A stretch of 64,000 nucleotides of DNA, from contig JADJWS010000001.1 in assembly GCA_016716235.1 (NCBI GenBank), positions 2,108,001 through 2,172,000 of the forward strand. The letters are read 5' to 3'. The notes under the pieces were generated by a model, which was given only the letters and a program-made list of their open reading frames with translations, searched no databases and had not been told where the DNA came from. This document shows positions 32,970 to 39,982 of this stretch, piece by piece (within the stretch, counting starts at the first letter, position 1; every line of letters starts with the position of its first letter). This DNA comes from Candidatus Defluviilinea gracilis (GTDB lineage Bacteria > Chloroflexota > Anaerolineae > Anaerolineales > Villigracilaceae). A program made the position numbers and the translations under genes.

Positions 32970-34445
32970 ATGATCTCCCGCCGCGACTTCCTAAAACTTA
33001 GTACCCTCGTCACCGCCAGCGCCGCGCTTTCATCATGCGCCCCAGTGTACCGACGACTCACAGGCGGACTCCCCACCCTCCCGTGGACTCCGCTCGACGC
33101 GCAGGACTTTCTCGCGTTGAATCGACTCACCTTCGGTCCACGCGTGGAGGAACGCGCCCGCTTCGCAGAGATCGGCTTGCAAGCCTTCATCGAAGAACAG
33201 CTCGATGTTGAATCGATTGACGATTTCTCATCCGACCTTCGACTTTCGACCTTCGACACTCTTCACATGGACGCGAACGAGATCGAAGGCGTCACCAATC
33301 AACTCTTCGATGGTTACGACCGCGAACGACCCGCGCGCGAATTACGTCAAGCAACGTTGCTTCGTCAGATTTACAGCAAGCGACAATTCTACGAAGTGAT
33401 GGTCGAATTTTGGAGCGATCATTTCAACATCTTCATCGAGAAAGAACCGCTGTTTTATCTCAAGACGGTTGACGACCGCGAAGTGATTCGCAAACACGCG
33501 CTCGGCAACTTCCGCGATCTCGTGTGGGCGTCGGCACATTCGCCCGCGATGCTGGTCTATCTCGATAACCACGTCAACGAGAAGAGTCATCCCAACGAAA
33601 ATTATGCGCGCGAACTCATGGAACTCCACACCCTCGGCGTGGACGGCGGCTACACTCAAAGCGACGTGATGGAACTCGCGCGTTGTCTCACGGGCTGGAC
33701 GGTCAAAGAACATTTTTGGTTGGGCGAGTTCACCTTCAACAAAGACATCCACGATGAGGGGGCGAAAAAAGTTTTGGGTCTGGCGATCCAGCCGAACGGT
33801 CAGAGTGAAGCGGAGCAGGTCATCGAGCATCTCGCGTCGCATCCATCCACTGCGCGATTCATCGCGACGAAATTAACTCGTCGCTTCATCGCGGGCGATC
33901 CTCCGCAAGAGATCGTCGAGAAAGCCGCGCAAACTTTTCTCGACACGCGCGGCGACATCAAATCTGTGTTGCGTGTGATTCTGCTTGATGGTCTCTCGCG
34001 CGCGCAACCAAAATATAAACGCCCCGCGAACTTCATCACATCCGCGTTGCGACTCACCAACACCGAAACCGACGGCGCCCTCAACGATTATCTGCTTCGC
34101 ATGGGTCAGTTGTATTTCAATTTGCCCACGCCCGATGGCTATCCCGATGTCAGCGCGCCGTGGCAAAGTAATCTCATGCCGCGCTGGCAATTCGCGTTCG
34201 AGTTGATGCGCGATGAGATCGGCGGCACGAAAAATAATTTGAATCATTTATTGGATGTCTCTTCGACGGGCATTCTCGTCGACGACGTGGACGCGCTCAC
34301 CTCTCTGCTTTTAGGCGCCCCTCTAGAACGCCTCGAACGCGACGGGCTAATTGCCTCAGTCCATTCAGCGGACTCTACCCCCGAGGAGACTCTGCAAATC
34401 CTCGCCGCTGGCATCCTCGCCTCGCCCGCGTTTCAGTGGAGATAA
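32970..34445 (+). CDS. DUF1800 family protein, Tat-exported lipoprotein
   Basis: The 491-residue product starts with a twin-arginine signal (SRRDFLKLSTLVTASAAL) ending in a lipobox-like SSC. The DUF1800 body follows (LNRLTFGPR, FWSDHFNI, NENYARELMELHTLGV, ARCLTGW). DUF1800 proteins are exported proteins of unknown reaction, nearly always encoded next to a DUF1501 protein, as here. The pair is often linked to extracellular polymer or pilin-like functions, but this is not established. The final HSADSTPEETLQILAAGILA segment is conserved in the family. Confidence 0.88.
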   Translation: MISRRDFLKLSTLVTASAALSSCAPVYRRLTGGLPTLPWTPLDAQDFLALNRLTFGPRVEERARFAEIGLQAFIEEQLDVESIDDFSSDLRLSTFDTLHMDANEIEGVTNQLFDGYDRERPARELRQATLLRQIYSKRQFYEVMVEFWSDHFNIFIEKEPLFYLKTVDDREVIRKHALGNFRDLVWASAHSPAMLVYLDNHVNEKSHPNENYARELMELHTLGVDGGYTQSDVMELARCLTGWTVKEHFWLGEFTFNKDIHDEGAKKVLGLAIQPNGQSEAEQVIEHLASHPSTARFIATKLTRRFIAGDPPQEIVEKAAQTFLDTRGDIKSVLRVILLDGLSRAQPKYKRPANFITSALRLTNTETDGALNDYLLRMGQLYFNLPTPDGYPDVSAPWQSNLMPRWQFAFELMRDEIGGTKNNLNHLLDVSSTGILVDDVDALTSLLLGAPLERLERDGLIASVHSADSTPEETLQILAAGILASPAFQWR

Positions 34446-34781
34446 ACCTCGGTGGTCGAGTAGTCCTGAGCGAAGCCGCCGCGCTGAGCCTGTCGAAGCG
34501 GTAGCGGAGACGAAGGACGTATCGAGACCACTAATAACCAGCGTAAATGATGCCAGATGTTGTGGTCTCGCCTGCTGGCGTCTCGACCACCTTATGAATA
34601 GAGATAACAAGCAACTTTGGTGGTTGAGTAGGGCGGGTGCTTTTCCCGCCCGTATCGAAACCACCAATTGCAAATGTAAATGTAGCCAGATGATGTGGTC
34701 TCGATACGCTCGCAACGAACCACTTCGACAGGCTCAGTACAGCGGCTCGCTACTCGACCACCCAATGAATACGGAGTAAAC
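34446..34781. other. 336-bp intergenic region between DUF1800 and DUF1501 genes
   Basis: It holds two imperfect palindromic repeats (34451-34591 and 34619-34762), each running from GGTGGT(C/T)GAGTAG to (C)TCGACCACC. I see no gene. The GGAG for the DUF1501 gene is at its end. Confidence 0.75.
34451..34762. repeat. Two GGTGGTCGAGTAG palindromic repeats
   Basis: Copy 1 is 34451-34591 and copy 2 is 34619-34762. Ends are complementary. Internal CTTCGACAGGCTCAG-type sequence matches a repeat class widespread in bacteria of this type. Confidence 0.75.
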
Positions 34782-35984
34782 ATGCTACAAACCTTACCCA
34801 CCCTACAACAAAAATCCTGGATGCCGCGACTCGCGTTCGCGCCTCATAACGTTGCCCCGCGCGGCGACACGCTTGTCGTCATCTTCCTGCGCGGCGCCGC
34901 GGACATTCTCAACATGGTCGTGCCGCATGGCGAAGAGGCGTATTACGCGATGCGACCAACATTGGGAGTTGCGCGACCAGATGACTCGGGAAAGAAGAAA
35001 GAGGAAAGAGTTTTAGATTTAGATGGATTCTTCGGCTTTCATCCCTCGATGAATTCACTGCTTGACTCTTGGTATTCGAATCAACTCGCCATCATCCACG
35101 CGTGCGGCGCGCCCGACGAATCGCGCAGTCACTTCAAAGCGATGGAACTCATGGAGCGCGGCGTGGACGATGAGCGCGGCCCCGCCTCGGGCTGGATCGG
35201 TCGTCACCTCGCCACGTTGAATACGGGCAACTCGTCGCCTCTGCGCGCGGTGGGGATGGGGACTCGTCCGCAACGGAGTCTGAGCGGAAGCGTCCCAGTC
35301 TCTGCCCTGCGTTCGATCGCGGACTTTCATCTCGGCGGTGATCCGCGCGCTCTGCAACAAATGCGCGCCGCGTTGAACATCGTGTATGAAGATGACGTGC
35401 TTGGGCAGGATACGTTATCCATTATGGATACTCTCGAAACGCTCGACCCAAACAATTACCAATCCCCCTTTACCACTTACCCCGACTCCGAATTTGGTCT
35501 CGCGCTCAAACAAACCACCATGCTCATCAAAGCGGAAGTGGGACTCGAAGTCTCAGCCATTGACGTGGGCGGCTGGGACACGCACTTCGCGCAAGGCTCG
35601 ACGACTGGCATCATGCCGAATCTCATGAAAGATTTGGCAGATGGCATGGCGGCTTTCCACGCCGATATGCAGGAACACATGAAGAATCTCACCGTTGTCA
35701 CCATGTCTGAGTTTGGTCGTCGCGCCTCTGAAAATGGAAGCCTCGGCACCGATCACGGTCACGGAAGCATGATGATGGTCATGGGCGGCAACGTGGACGG
35801 CGGCAAAGTCCACGGCGAGTGGCCCGGGCTGGAGGATGGTCAAATGATCGGACCAGGCGACCTCGCCGTCACGACCGATTACCGCGATGTGCTGTCCGAA
35901 GTGTTGCAGAAGCGATTGAACAACCCCGCCACCGATCAAATCTTCCCCGATTACTCGCCTGTGATGAGGAATTTGTTGAAATAA
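34782..35984 (+). CDS. DUF1501 family protein
   Basis: The 400-residue product has the alkaline-phosphatase-like DUF1501 hallmarks: LVVIFLRGAADILNMVVPHG, HACGAPDESRSHF, DVGGWDTHFAQ, MSEFGRRASENG and GTDHGHGSMMMVMGG. Many are Tat-exported; this one begins MLQTLPTLQQKSWMPRLAF without an obvious Tat motif. It may be carried out together with its DUF1800 partner. GGAG lies five bases before the ATG at 34782; the upstream in-frame start is inside a repeat. Confidence 0.88.
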   Translation: MLQTLPTLQQKSWMPRLAFAPHNVAPRGDTLVVIFLRGAADILNMVVPHGEEAYYAMRPTLGVARPDDSGKKKEERVLDLDGFFGFHPSMNSLLDSWYSNQLAIIHACGAPDESRSHFKAMELMERGVDDERGPASGWIGRHLATLNTGNSSPLRAVGMGTRPQRSLSGSVPVSALRSIADFHLGGDPRALQQMRAALNIVYEDDVLGQDTLSIMDTLETLDPNNYQSPFTTYPDSEFGLALKQTTMLIKAEVGLEVSAIDVGGWDTHFAQGSTTGIMPNLMKDLADGMAAFHADMQEHMKNLTVVTMSEFGRRASENGSLGTDHGHGSMMMVMGGNVDGGKVHGEWPGLEDGQMIGPGDLAVTTDYRDVLSEVLQKRLNNPATDQIFPDYSPVMRNLLK

Positions 35985-35993
35985 TAAATTGTG

Positions 35994-36075
35994 ATATGTC
36001 ATGCTTAGGAGCGAAGCGACGAAGCATCTCTGACACCGTCGTAGAGACCCTTCGCTGTCGCTCAGGGTGACATGC
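35994..36075. repeat. ATGTCATGCTTAGGAGCG palindromic repeat
   Basis: The end ATGTCAT is complementary to GTGACAT, with GCGACGAAGCATCTC and GAGACCCTTCGCTGTCGC in the core. It is a cousin of 39881-39980. Confidence 0.7.
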
Positions 36076-36102
36076 CAAACATGAATTACAATCCATCGCA
36101 CG

Positions 36103-37140
36103 ATGGATTCGCAAAACAAGATTGTCTCAGCGTTCGATAAAACTCTCCTCGTTGGTCTGGGATGCGGCGTCCTCGTGCTGTGCGGCATCATCGCGTGGTT
36201 TGCGTACATCGTTCAAAACTTGCCCATCCCATCAACTGAATCCACGCAACTCGCTCCACCAACACAAACCCCCAATTCTCCAATCCTCCAATTCTCCTCA
36301 CCACTCCCTCCTCCCACCGAAACTCTATCTCCCACCTCCATCCCAAACTTCAACGACTCTCCTCCAACAGGAAAAATCGTTTTCGCCTGTTACATCAAAC
36401 AGATTGACCAGATCTGCCTGATGAACGCGGATGGCACAGGGCGCGAACAACTCACAGACTTCGACGCGACCGCGTTCTACCCATCGCTTTCACCCGACGG
36501 GCAAACGATTTACTTTTCCTCCAAACGCAGCGGCGGATTTGAAATCTACTCCATCGGAATCAACGGCGACGGACTGCAACGCCTCACGCGCGATATCGGC
36601 AGTCTCTACGCCCCCGAACTTTCCCCCAGCGGAGAGTTGATCGTCTTCGCCAAATCGGGCGACGGACTCTGGGTAATGAAACCCGACGGCGATAACCCGC
36701 GTCCGTTCACGGATCGCGACGACATTGACCCCACCTGGTCACCCGACGGTTCGATGATCGCTTTCGCCTCCTCGCGCAGTGGACAACGTCAATTGTTCGT
36801 GATGAATGCCGACGGCTCGAACATTCAACAAGTGACCGACTTGAACAACGTGGGCGGACGCAGTACCTGGTCACCCGATGGGACTCGACTCGCGTTCTAT
36901 CGCGGTCCCGCAGGGGACCACGACATCTACATCATCAACATTGACGGCACAGGGCTGGTGCGACTCACGCACGGCGGCGATAACCTCGGTCCCTCGTGGT
37001 CGCCCGATGGCATCTGGATCGCCTTCACCTCCTTCCGCGACGGCAACAACGAAATCTACATCATCCACCCCGGCGGGACAGGCTTGACTCGGCTCACGAA
37101 TAACTCAATCTCCGATTGGCAACCGAGGTGGGGAAGGTAG
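36103..37140 (+). CDS. Membrane-anchored TolB-like beta-propeller protein
   Basis: The 345-residue product has an N-terminal transmembrane helix (TLLVGLGCGVLVLCGIIAWF), a Pro/Ser/Thr-rich linker, then six or so PD40/WD40-type blades with the FxPDGxxIxF pattern (for example SPDGSMIAFASSRSG). It is like the periplasmic propeller of TolB and the C-terminal propeller of the kinase at 59831. It probably binds a partner protein outside the membrane. Part of the linker (NSPILQFSSP) is encoded by the CCAATTCTCC low-complexity repeat. Confidence 0.8.
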   Translation: MDSQNKIVSAFDKTLLVGLGCGVLVLCGIIAWFAYIVQNLPIPSTESTQLAPPTQTPNSPILQFSSPLPPPTETLSPTSIPNFNDSPPTGKIVFACYIKQIDQICLMNADGTGREQLTDFDATAFYPSLSPDGQTIYFSSKRSGGFEIYSIGINGDGLQRLTRDIGSLYAPELSPSGELIVFAKSGDGLWVMKPDGDNPRPFTDRDDIDPTWSPDGSMIAFASSRSGQRQLFVMNADGSNIQQVTDLNNVGGRSTWSPDGTRLAFYRGPAGDHDIYIINIDGTGLVRLTHGGDNLGPSWSPDGIWIAFTSFRDGNNEIYIIHPGGTGLTRLTNNSISDWQPRWGR

Positions 37141-37168
37141 GTTAGGGTTGCAAACATTTTCTGCACCC

Positions 37169-37197
37169 TTGTCGCGTATCCCAAAATAGGATATTAT
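37169..37197 (+). promoter_or_regulatory. Methylase promoter with controller operator
   Basis: TTGTCG (37169-37174), 17 bases, TATTAT (37192-37197), only seven bases before the methylase ATG, so the mRNA is probably leaderless. The spacer contains TATCC, seven bases, GGATA (37177-37193), which matches the operator at the controller gene. Confidence 0.6.
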
Positions 37198-37204
37198 TAC
37201 CAGT

Positions 37205-37954
37205 ATGACAATAAAACAATTAGATTTTCTTGAACAGAAAAAAAATGGCATATCAAAAAGAATTCAAGGTGGGATTTCCACAACAGATGTCGTGGTGTCT
37301 GCTTCCGTTAATGGAAATTCCGAAATTTTTCCTCAAATACTCACTTTGCATGTTCCTGAAGGTTCAAAAATTGCTGACGTTACATATGGCAATGGAGTGT
37401 TTTGGCGAAATGTAGAATTGTCAAAATACGAACTTGCCAAGAGCGACATTGCTTCGGGTGTTGATTGTAGGAAATTGCCATATGAAAACGAAAGTTTTGA
37501 CGCATTGGTTCTAGATCCTCCGTACATGGAAGGACTATTACGAAATAACAAAGAGCACAAAGCGGGAAACGGCTCGTTTTCCGCATTTAGAAATTATTAT
37601 TCGAATGGCGATGAAGAAAATGGGGGAGCGAAATGGCATGCCGCCGTGACAGACCTTTATTTCAAAGCAGGCGCAGAAGCGTATCGAGTGTTGCGGTCAA
37701 ATGGCGTACTGATTGTTAAATGCCAAGACGAAGTATCTGCGAATCGCCAGTGGCTCACACATGTAGAAATAATCAACCACTATGAAAAAATGGGGTTTTA
37801 TACCAAAGATCTTTTTGTTGTGGTTAGAACAAATAAAGCAGGAATTTCACGATTGATTAAGCAAAAACATGCCCGAAAGAATCATAGCTATTTTCTTGTG
37901 TTTATCAAATTGACCAAGAACAAAAACGGAAAATCTTTGCCTCGTTCAAGATGA
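37205..37954 (+). CDS. Type II DNA methyltransferase (N6-adenine or N4-cytosine)
   Basis: The 249-residue product has the SAM-binding motif region IADVTYGNGVFW and the catalytic DALVLDPPYMEG (DPPY), with the DPPY motif after motif I. It modifies a target site to protect it from the convergent restriction endonuclease; the stops of the two genes overlap by nine bases. Base composition is AT-rich compared with the flanks, signalling acquisition by transfer. No ribosome-binding site is seen and the -10 box is seven bases before the ATG. Confidence 0.8.
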   Translation: MTIKQLDFLEQKKNGISKRIQGGISTTDVVVSASVNGNSEIFPQILTLHVPEGSKIADVTYGNGVFWRNVELSKYELAKSDIASGVDCRKLPYENESFDALVLDPPYMEGLLRNNKEHKAGNGSFSAFRNYYSNGDEENGGAKWHAAVTDLYFKAGAEAYRVLRSNGVLIVKCQDEVSANRQWLTHVEIINHYEKMGFYTKDLFVVVRTNKAGISRLIKQKHARKNHSYFLVFIKLTKNKNGKSLPRSR

Positions 37955-38554
37955 TTTTTGTTGGATTAGTTTGTCAAGTAAAGCAAATGGGTTGTCAGTA
38001 AAAGGCGGTTGTAAAGCCCATTCAATGGTAATGAGAGATGGCAATAAATGTTTTCGCTGATAAGCTGTGTACTTTGAATAAGTGTTTTCAGGTAATTCTG
38101 AGTTGAGCGCAAAAGCAAAACGCCATTGTTCTCCAAAAGCAAAACAATTTACAGCCAATAAATCGAACTCGCCTCTGAGCAGGCAGGTTGTATTCAGTTT
38201 GGTTTTATTAGGAAACGTAACCACTCGTCTGTCACTTGCGTCAACTTGGGCTCTTCCTGTCCATTTTCCACTGCCAAGATTTTTCACGCTGTTTGTTTGC
38301 AAACTCTTAACTTCTATAAGAAAAGTATGACCTTTATAAACTATCCGTCGATCTCCTTTCTTATTCCTGTCATGATCGTCGCCTTTTTCTTTTTCGGAAA
38401 TGTCAGGATGACTCAGGTATTTATCATGGAATTTCTTTTCTGCAACATAGCCCAATAAAATCCCACGTAAACTCGGATTTTGGTCCACAAGTTCAGTGAG
38501 TTCGCGCTCAGTTATTCCCCAACGCTTTAAAATCGATTGTGTTTTAACCACCAT
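37946..38554 (-). CDS. Restriction endonuclease, PD-(D/E)xK type
   Basis: The 202-residue product has a nuclease core reading KGDRRIVYKGHTFLIEVKS, a D...ExK arrangement. It is encoded with a small helix-turn-helix gene upstream and a methylase convergent to it, which identifies it as the restriction enzyme of a type II system. The recognition sequence cannot be read from sequence. The ATG at 38554 overlaps the controller gene end by 11 bases with GGAG upstream. It is AT-rich like the methylase. Confidence 0.75.
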   Translation of the reverse strand: MVVKTQSILKRWGITERELTELVDQNPSLRGILLGYVAEKKFHDKYLSHPDISEKEKGDDHDRNKKGDRRIVYKGHTFLIEVKSLQTNSVKNLGSGKWTGRAQVDASDRRVVTFPNKTKLNTTCLLRGEFDLLAVNCFAFGEQWRFAFALNSELPENTYSKYTAYQRKHLLPSLITIEWALQPPFTDNPFALLDKLIQQKSS

Positions 38555-38777
38555 CAATCTCCAATTGCTGAATAATTGTTGCAGGATTTACCTTTAGAGC
38601 TTTACACACTTCAAGAAACTCGATGATATCTAACCGTCTTTCGCCGCTTTCGTATTTTGAGACAAAGGATTGTGGTTTTTCCAACAGAGTGGCAACCTCG
38701 ACTTGCGTTAGTCCTTTTTTGCGCCTTGCATCAAGTAAAACATCTCGCAGTTGGTTATGTGCGTCGCGCCTTTTCAT
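38544..38777 (-). CDS. Controller-type helix-turn-helix protein of the restriction system
   Basis: The 77-residue XRE/Cro-type protein has the helix-turn-helix stretch LTQVEVATLLEKPQSFVSKY and a following dimer helix, the layout of restriction-modification C proteins. It is the first gene of the C-R pair and overlaps the endonuclease gene. It probably activates or represses through the ATATCC...GGATAT operator upstream of itself and of the methylase, delaying endonuclease synthesis after entry into a new host. The ATG at 38777 is preferred; the TTG two codons earlier is less likely. Confidence 0.82.
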   Translation of the reverse strand: MKRRDAHNQLRDVLLDARRKKGLTQVEVATLLEKPQSFVSKYESGERRLDIIEFLEVCKALKVNPATIIQQLEIDGG

Positions 38778-38788
38778 GAGCAAATTTT

Positions 38789-38822
38789 ATATCCTAATTC
38801 AGAATATCCAAAATTAGGATAT
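38789..38822 (-). promoter_or_regulatory. Controller operator and promoter (C-box)
   Basis: ATATCCTAATT (38789-38799) and AATTAGGATAT (38812-38822) form a perfect 11-bp inverted repeat. A further ATATCC between them creates ATATCC-N7-GGATAT. The same TATCC-N7-GGATA core occurs before the methylase. A TATAAA box between the operator and the ATG leaves only about eight bases, suggesting a leaderless transcript. Confidence 0.65.
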
Positions 38823-38894
38823 TGACTAGGTGTCGTAAAGCCAAGAATCTACCTAATAAAACGGACGATGGGTAAGGTGGATACCAAGGTCTAT

Positions 38895-39869
38895 TTACGG
38901 TCCCCCCATCTCCACCGTCCAATAGCCTCCAAAACTGCTTGTCCTCACAAACACATACCCCACCCCGATCTCAGTGACGCGCGAATTGAGGACGTTGTCC
39001 CATTGAAGCGGATCGAGTTTCCATTGATTCATCGCGTCGCCTGGCAGACCGAAAGCGAGAAGTTCAACATAATACGCGGACGTGTATCCCGCGTTGAGCA
39101 GGCGTTTGCCAGTCCACAACCCGTCTGAGCCGCGTTGCTTGAAGAAATCGTTGCACGCCATGTCGAGGCTGTGACCCTGCGCGGCGGCAGTGAGTTGCGG
39201 ATTCACCGTCAGCGCGGCGCGACCCACATCCGCGCGGGCTTGGTTGATGCGGTCAATCAGTTGTTGGACATACTCGGCGTTGGTCGTGTAATAACAATTC
39301 GTCGTGCCGATCTGCACCGACGTTTCGCCGACGGCGATCTTCACCCAGAATGTTTTTTCGATTCCAATCGGCACAAGCTCGCCGCGCTCGTTGAGCAACT
39401 TGAAACTGCCGAGATATTGACCGTCAATGGATGGCGCGACGAGATCAACGGAAATATCCACGTCTGATTTTGCGGCGGTCTCAGGGACGGGAACCGAATC
39501 GGGCGCGCTCATCCGTTCGCCTGAGGCGAAGACAACGGTATACCCTTTCCAGTCGCATGTGCCAGAGTTTTGCAACTTCCATGTTTTGGTGAACGATTCG
39601 CCCTTTTCGAAATTCGTGTTGTCGGGGATCGTCACATCTTCGACGAACGCCGCGCTGTCGCGGCAACTTGGCGTAAGCGTGGGAGCCGAGGGGTCGAGCG
39701 TCGCTGTCGCGGTGGGCGGAATCGGCGTCGGGACGGTGAGTCCCTGCTTGGTGGGCGGCAGGGTAGACGTCACGAAAAGAATCGGCGCATCCGTCGGCGC
39801 GCCTTCCGATGAAACGGTCACGCATGAAGAGAGGAGAATTAAGAGGAGTGGGAGAATTTTTTTGTACAT
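38895..39869 (-). CDS. Lipoprotein with Ig-like and CAP domains
   Basis: The 324-residue product has a lipobox (LLLILLSSC), a Thr/Pro linker and an NBR1-like Ig domain with tryptophans in FTKTWKLQNSGTCDWKG. The C-terminal CAP (SCP/PR-1) domain has LIDRINQARADVGRAALTVN and AAAQGHSLDMA. In bacterial CAP domains a second His usually sits in FSHxGSDG; here the segment is DFFKQRGSDG, so that His is missing. The ATG at 39869 is chosen because the upstream reading frame lies in a palindromic repeat. The protein is surface-exposed and its partner is unknown. Confidence 0.75.
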   Translation of the reverse strand: MYKKILPLLLILLSSCVTVSSEGAPTDAPILFVTSTLPPTKQGLTVPTPIPPTATATLDPSAPTLTPSCRDSAAFVEDVTIPDNTNFEKGESFTKTWKLQNSGTCDWKGYTVVFASGERMSAPDSVPVPETAAKSDVDISVDLVAPSIDGQYLGSFKLLNERGELVPIGIEKTFWVKIAVGETSVQIGTTNCYYTTNAEYVQQLIDRINQARADVGRAALTVNPQLTAAAQGHSLDMACNDFFKQRGSDGLWTGKRLLNAGYTSAYYVELLAFGLPGDAMNQWKLDPLQWDNVLNSRVTEIGVGYVFVRTSSFGGYWTVEMGGP

Positions 39870-39880
39870 ATTACTCTCTG

Positions 39881-39980
39881 CCATGTCATTCTGAGGAGCC
39901 GCGTAGCGGCGACGAAGAATCTCCGTCACGTTGCGCGAGACTCTTCGGTCGCTGGGGAGCGCTCCCTCAGAGTGACATGG
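39881..39980. repeat. CCATGTCATTCTGAGGAGC palindromic repeat
   Basis: The ends CCATGTCA and TGACATGG are perfect complements. The core has GCGACGAAGAATCTC and GAGACTCTTCGGTCGC. It fills the gap between the CAP lipoprotein gene and the gene at 39983. Confidence 0.8.
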
Positions 39981-39982
39981 CG

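Noticed and set aside
34351..34779. Plus-strand frame of 142 residues between DUF1800 and DUF1501 genes
   Set aside because: Runs through the two GGTGGTCGAGTAG palindromes; translation has repeat-derived sequence and no family features.
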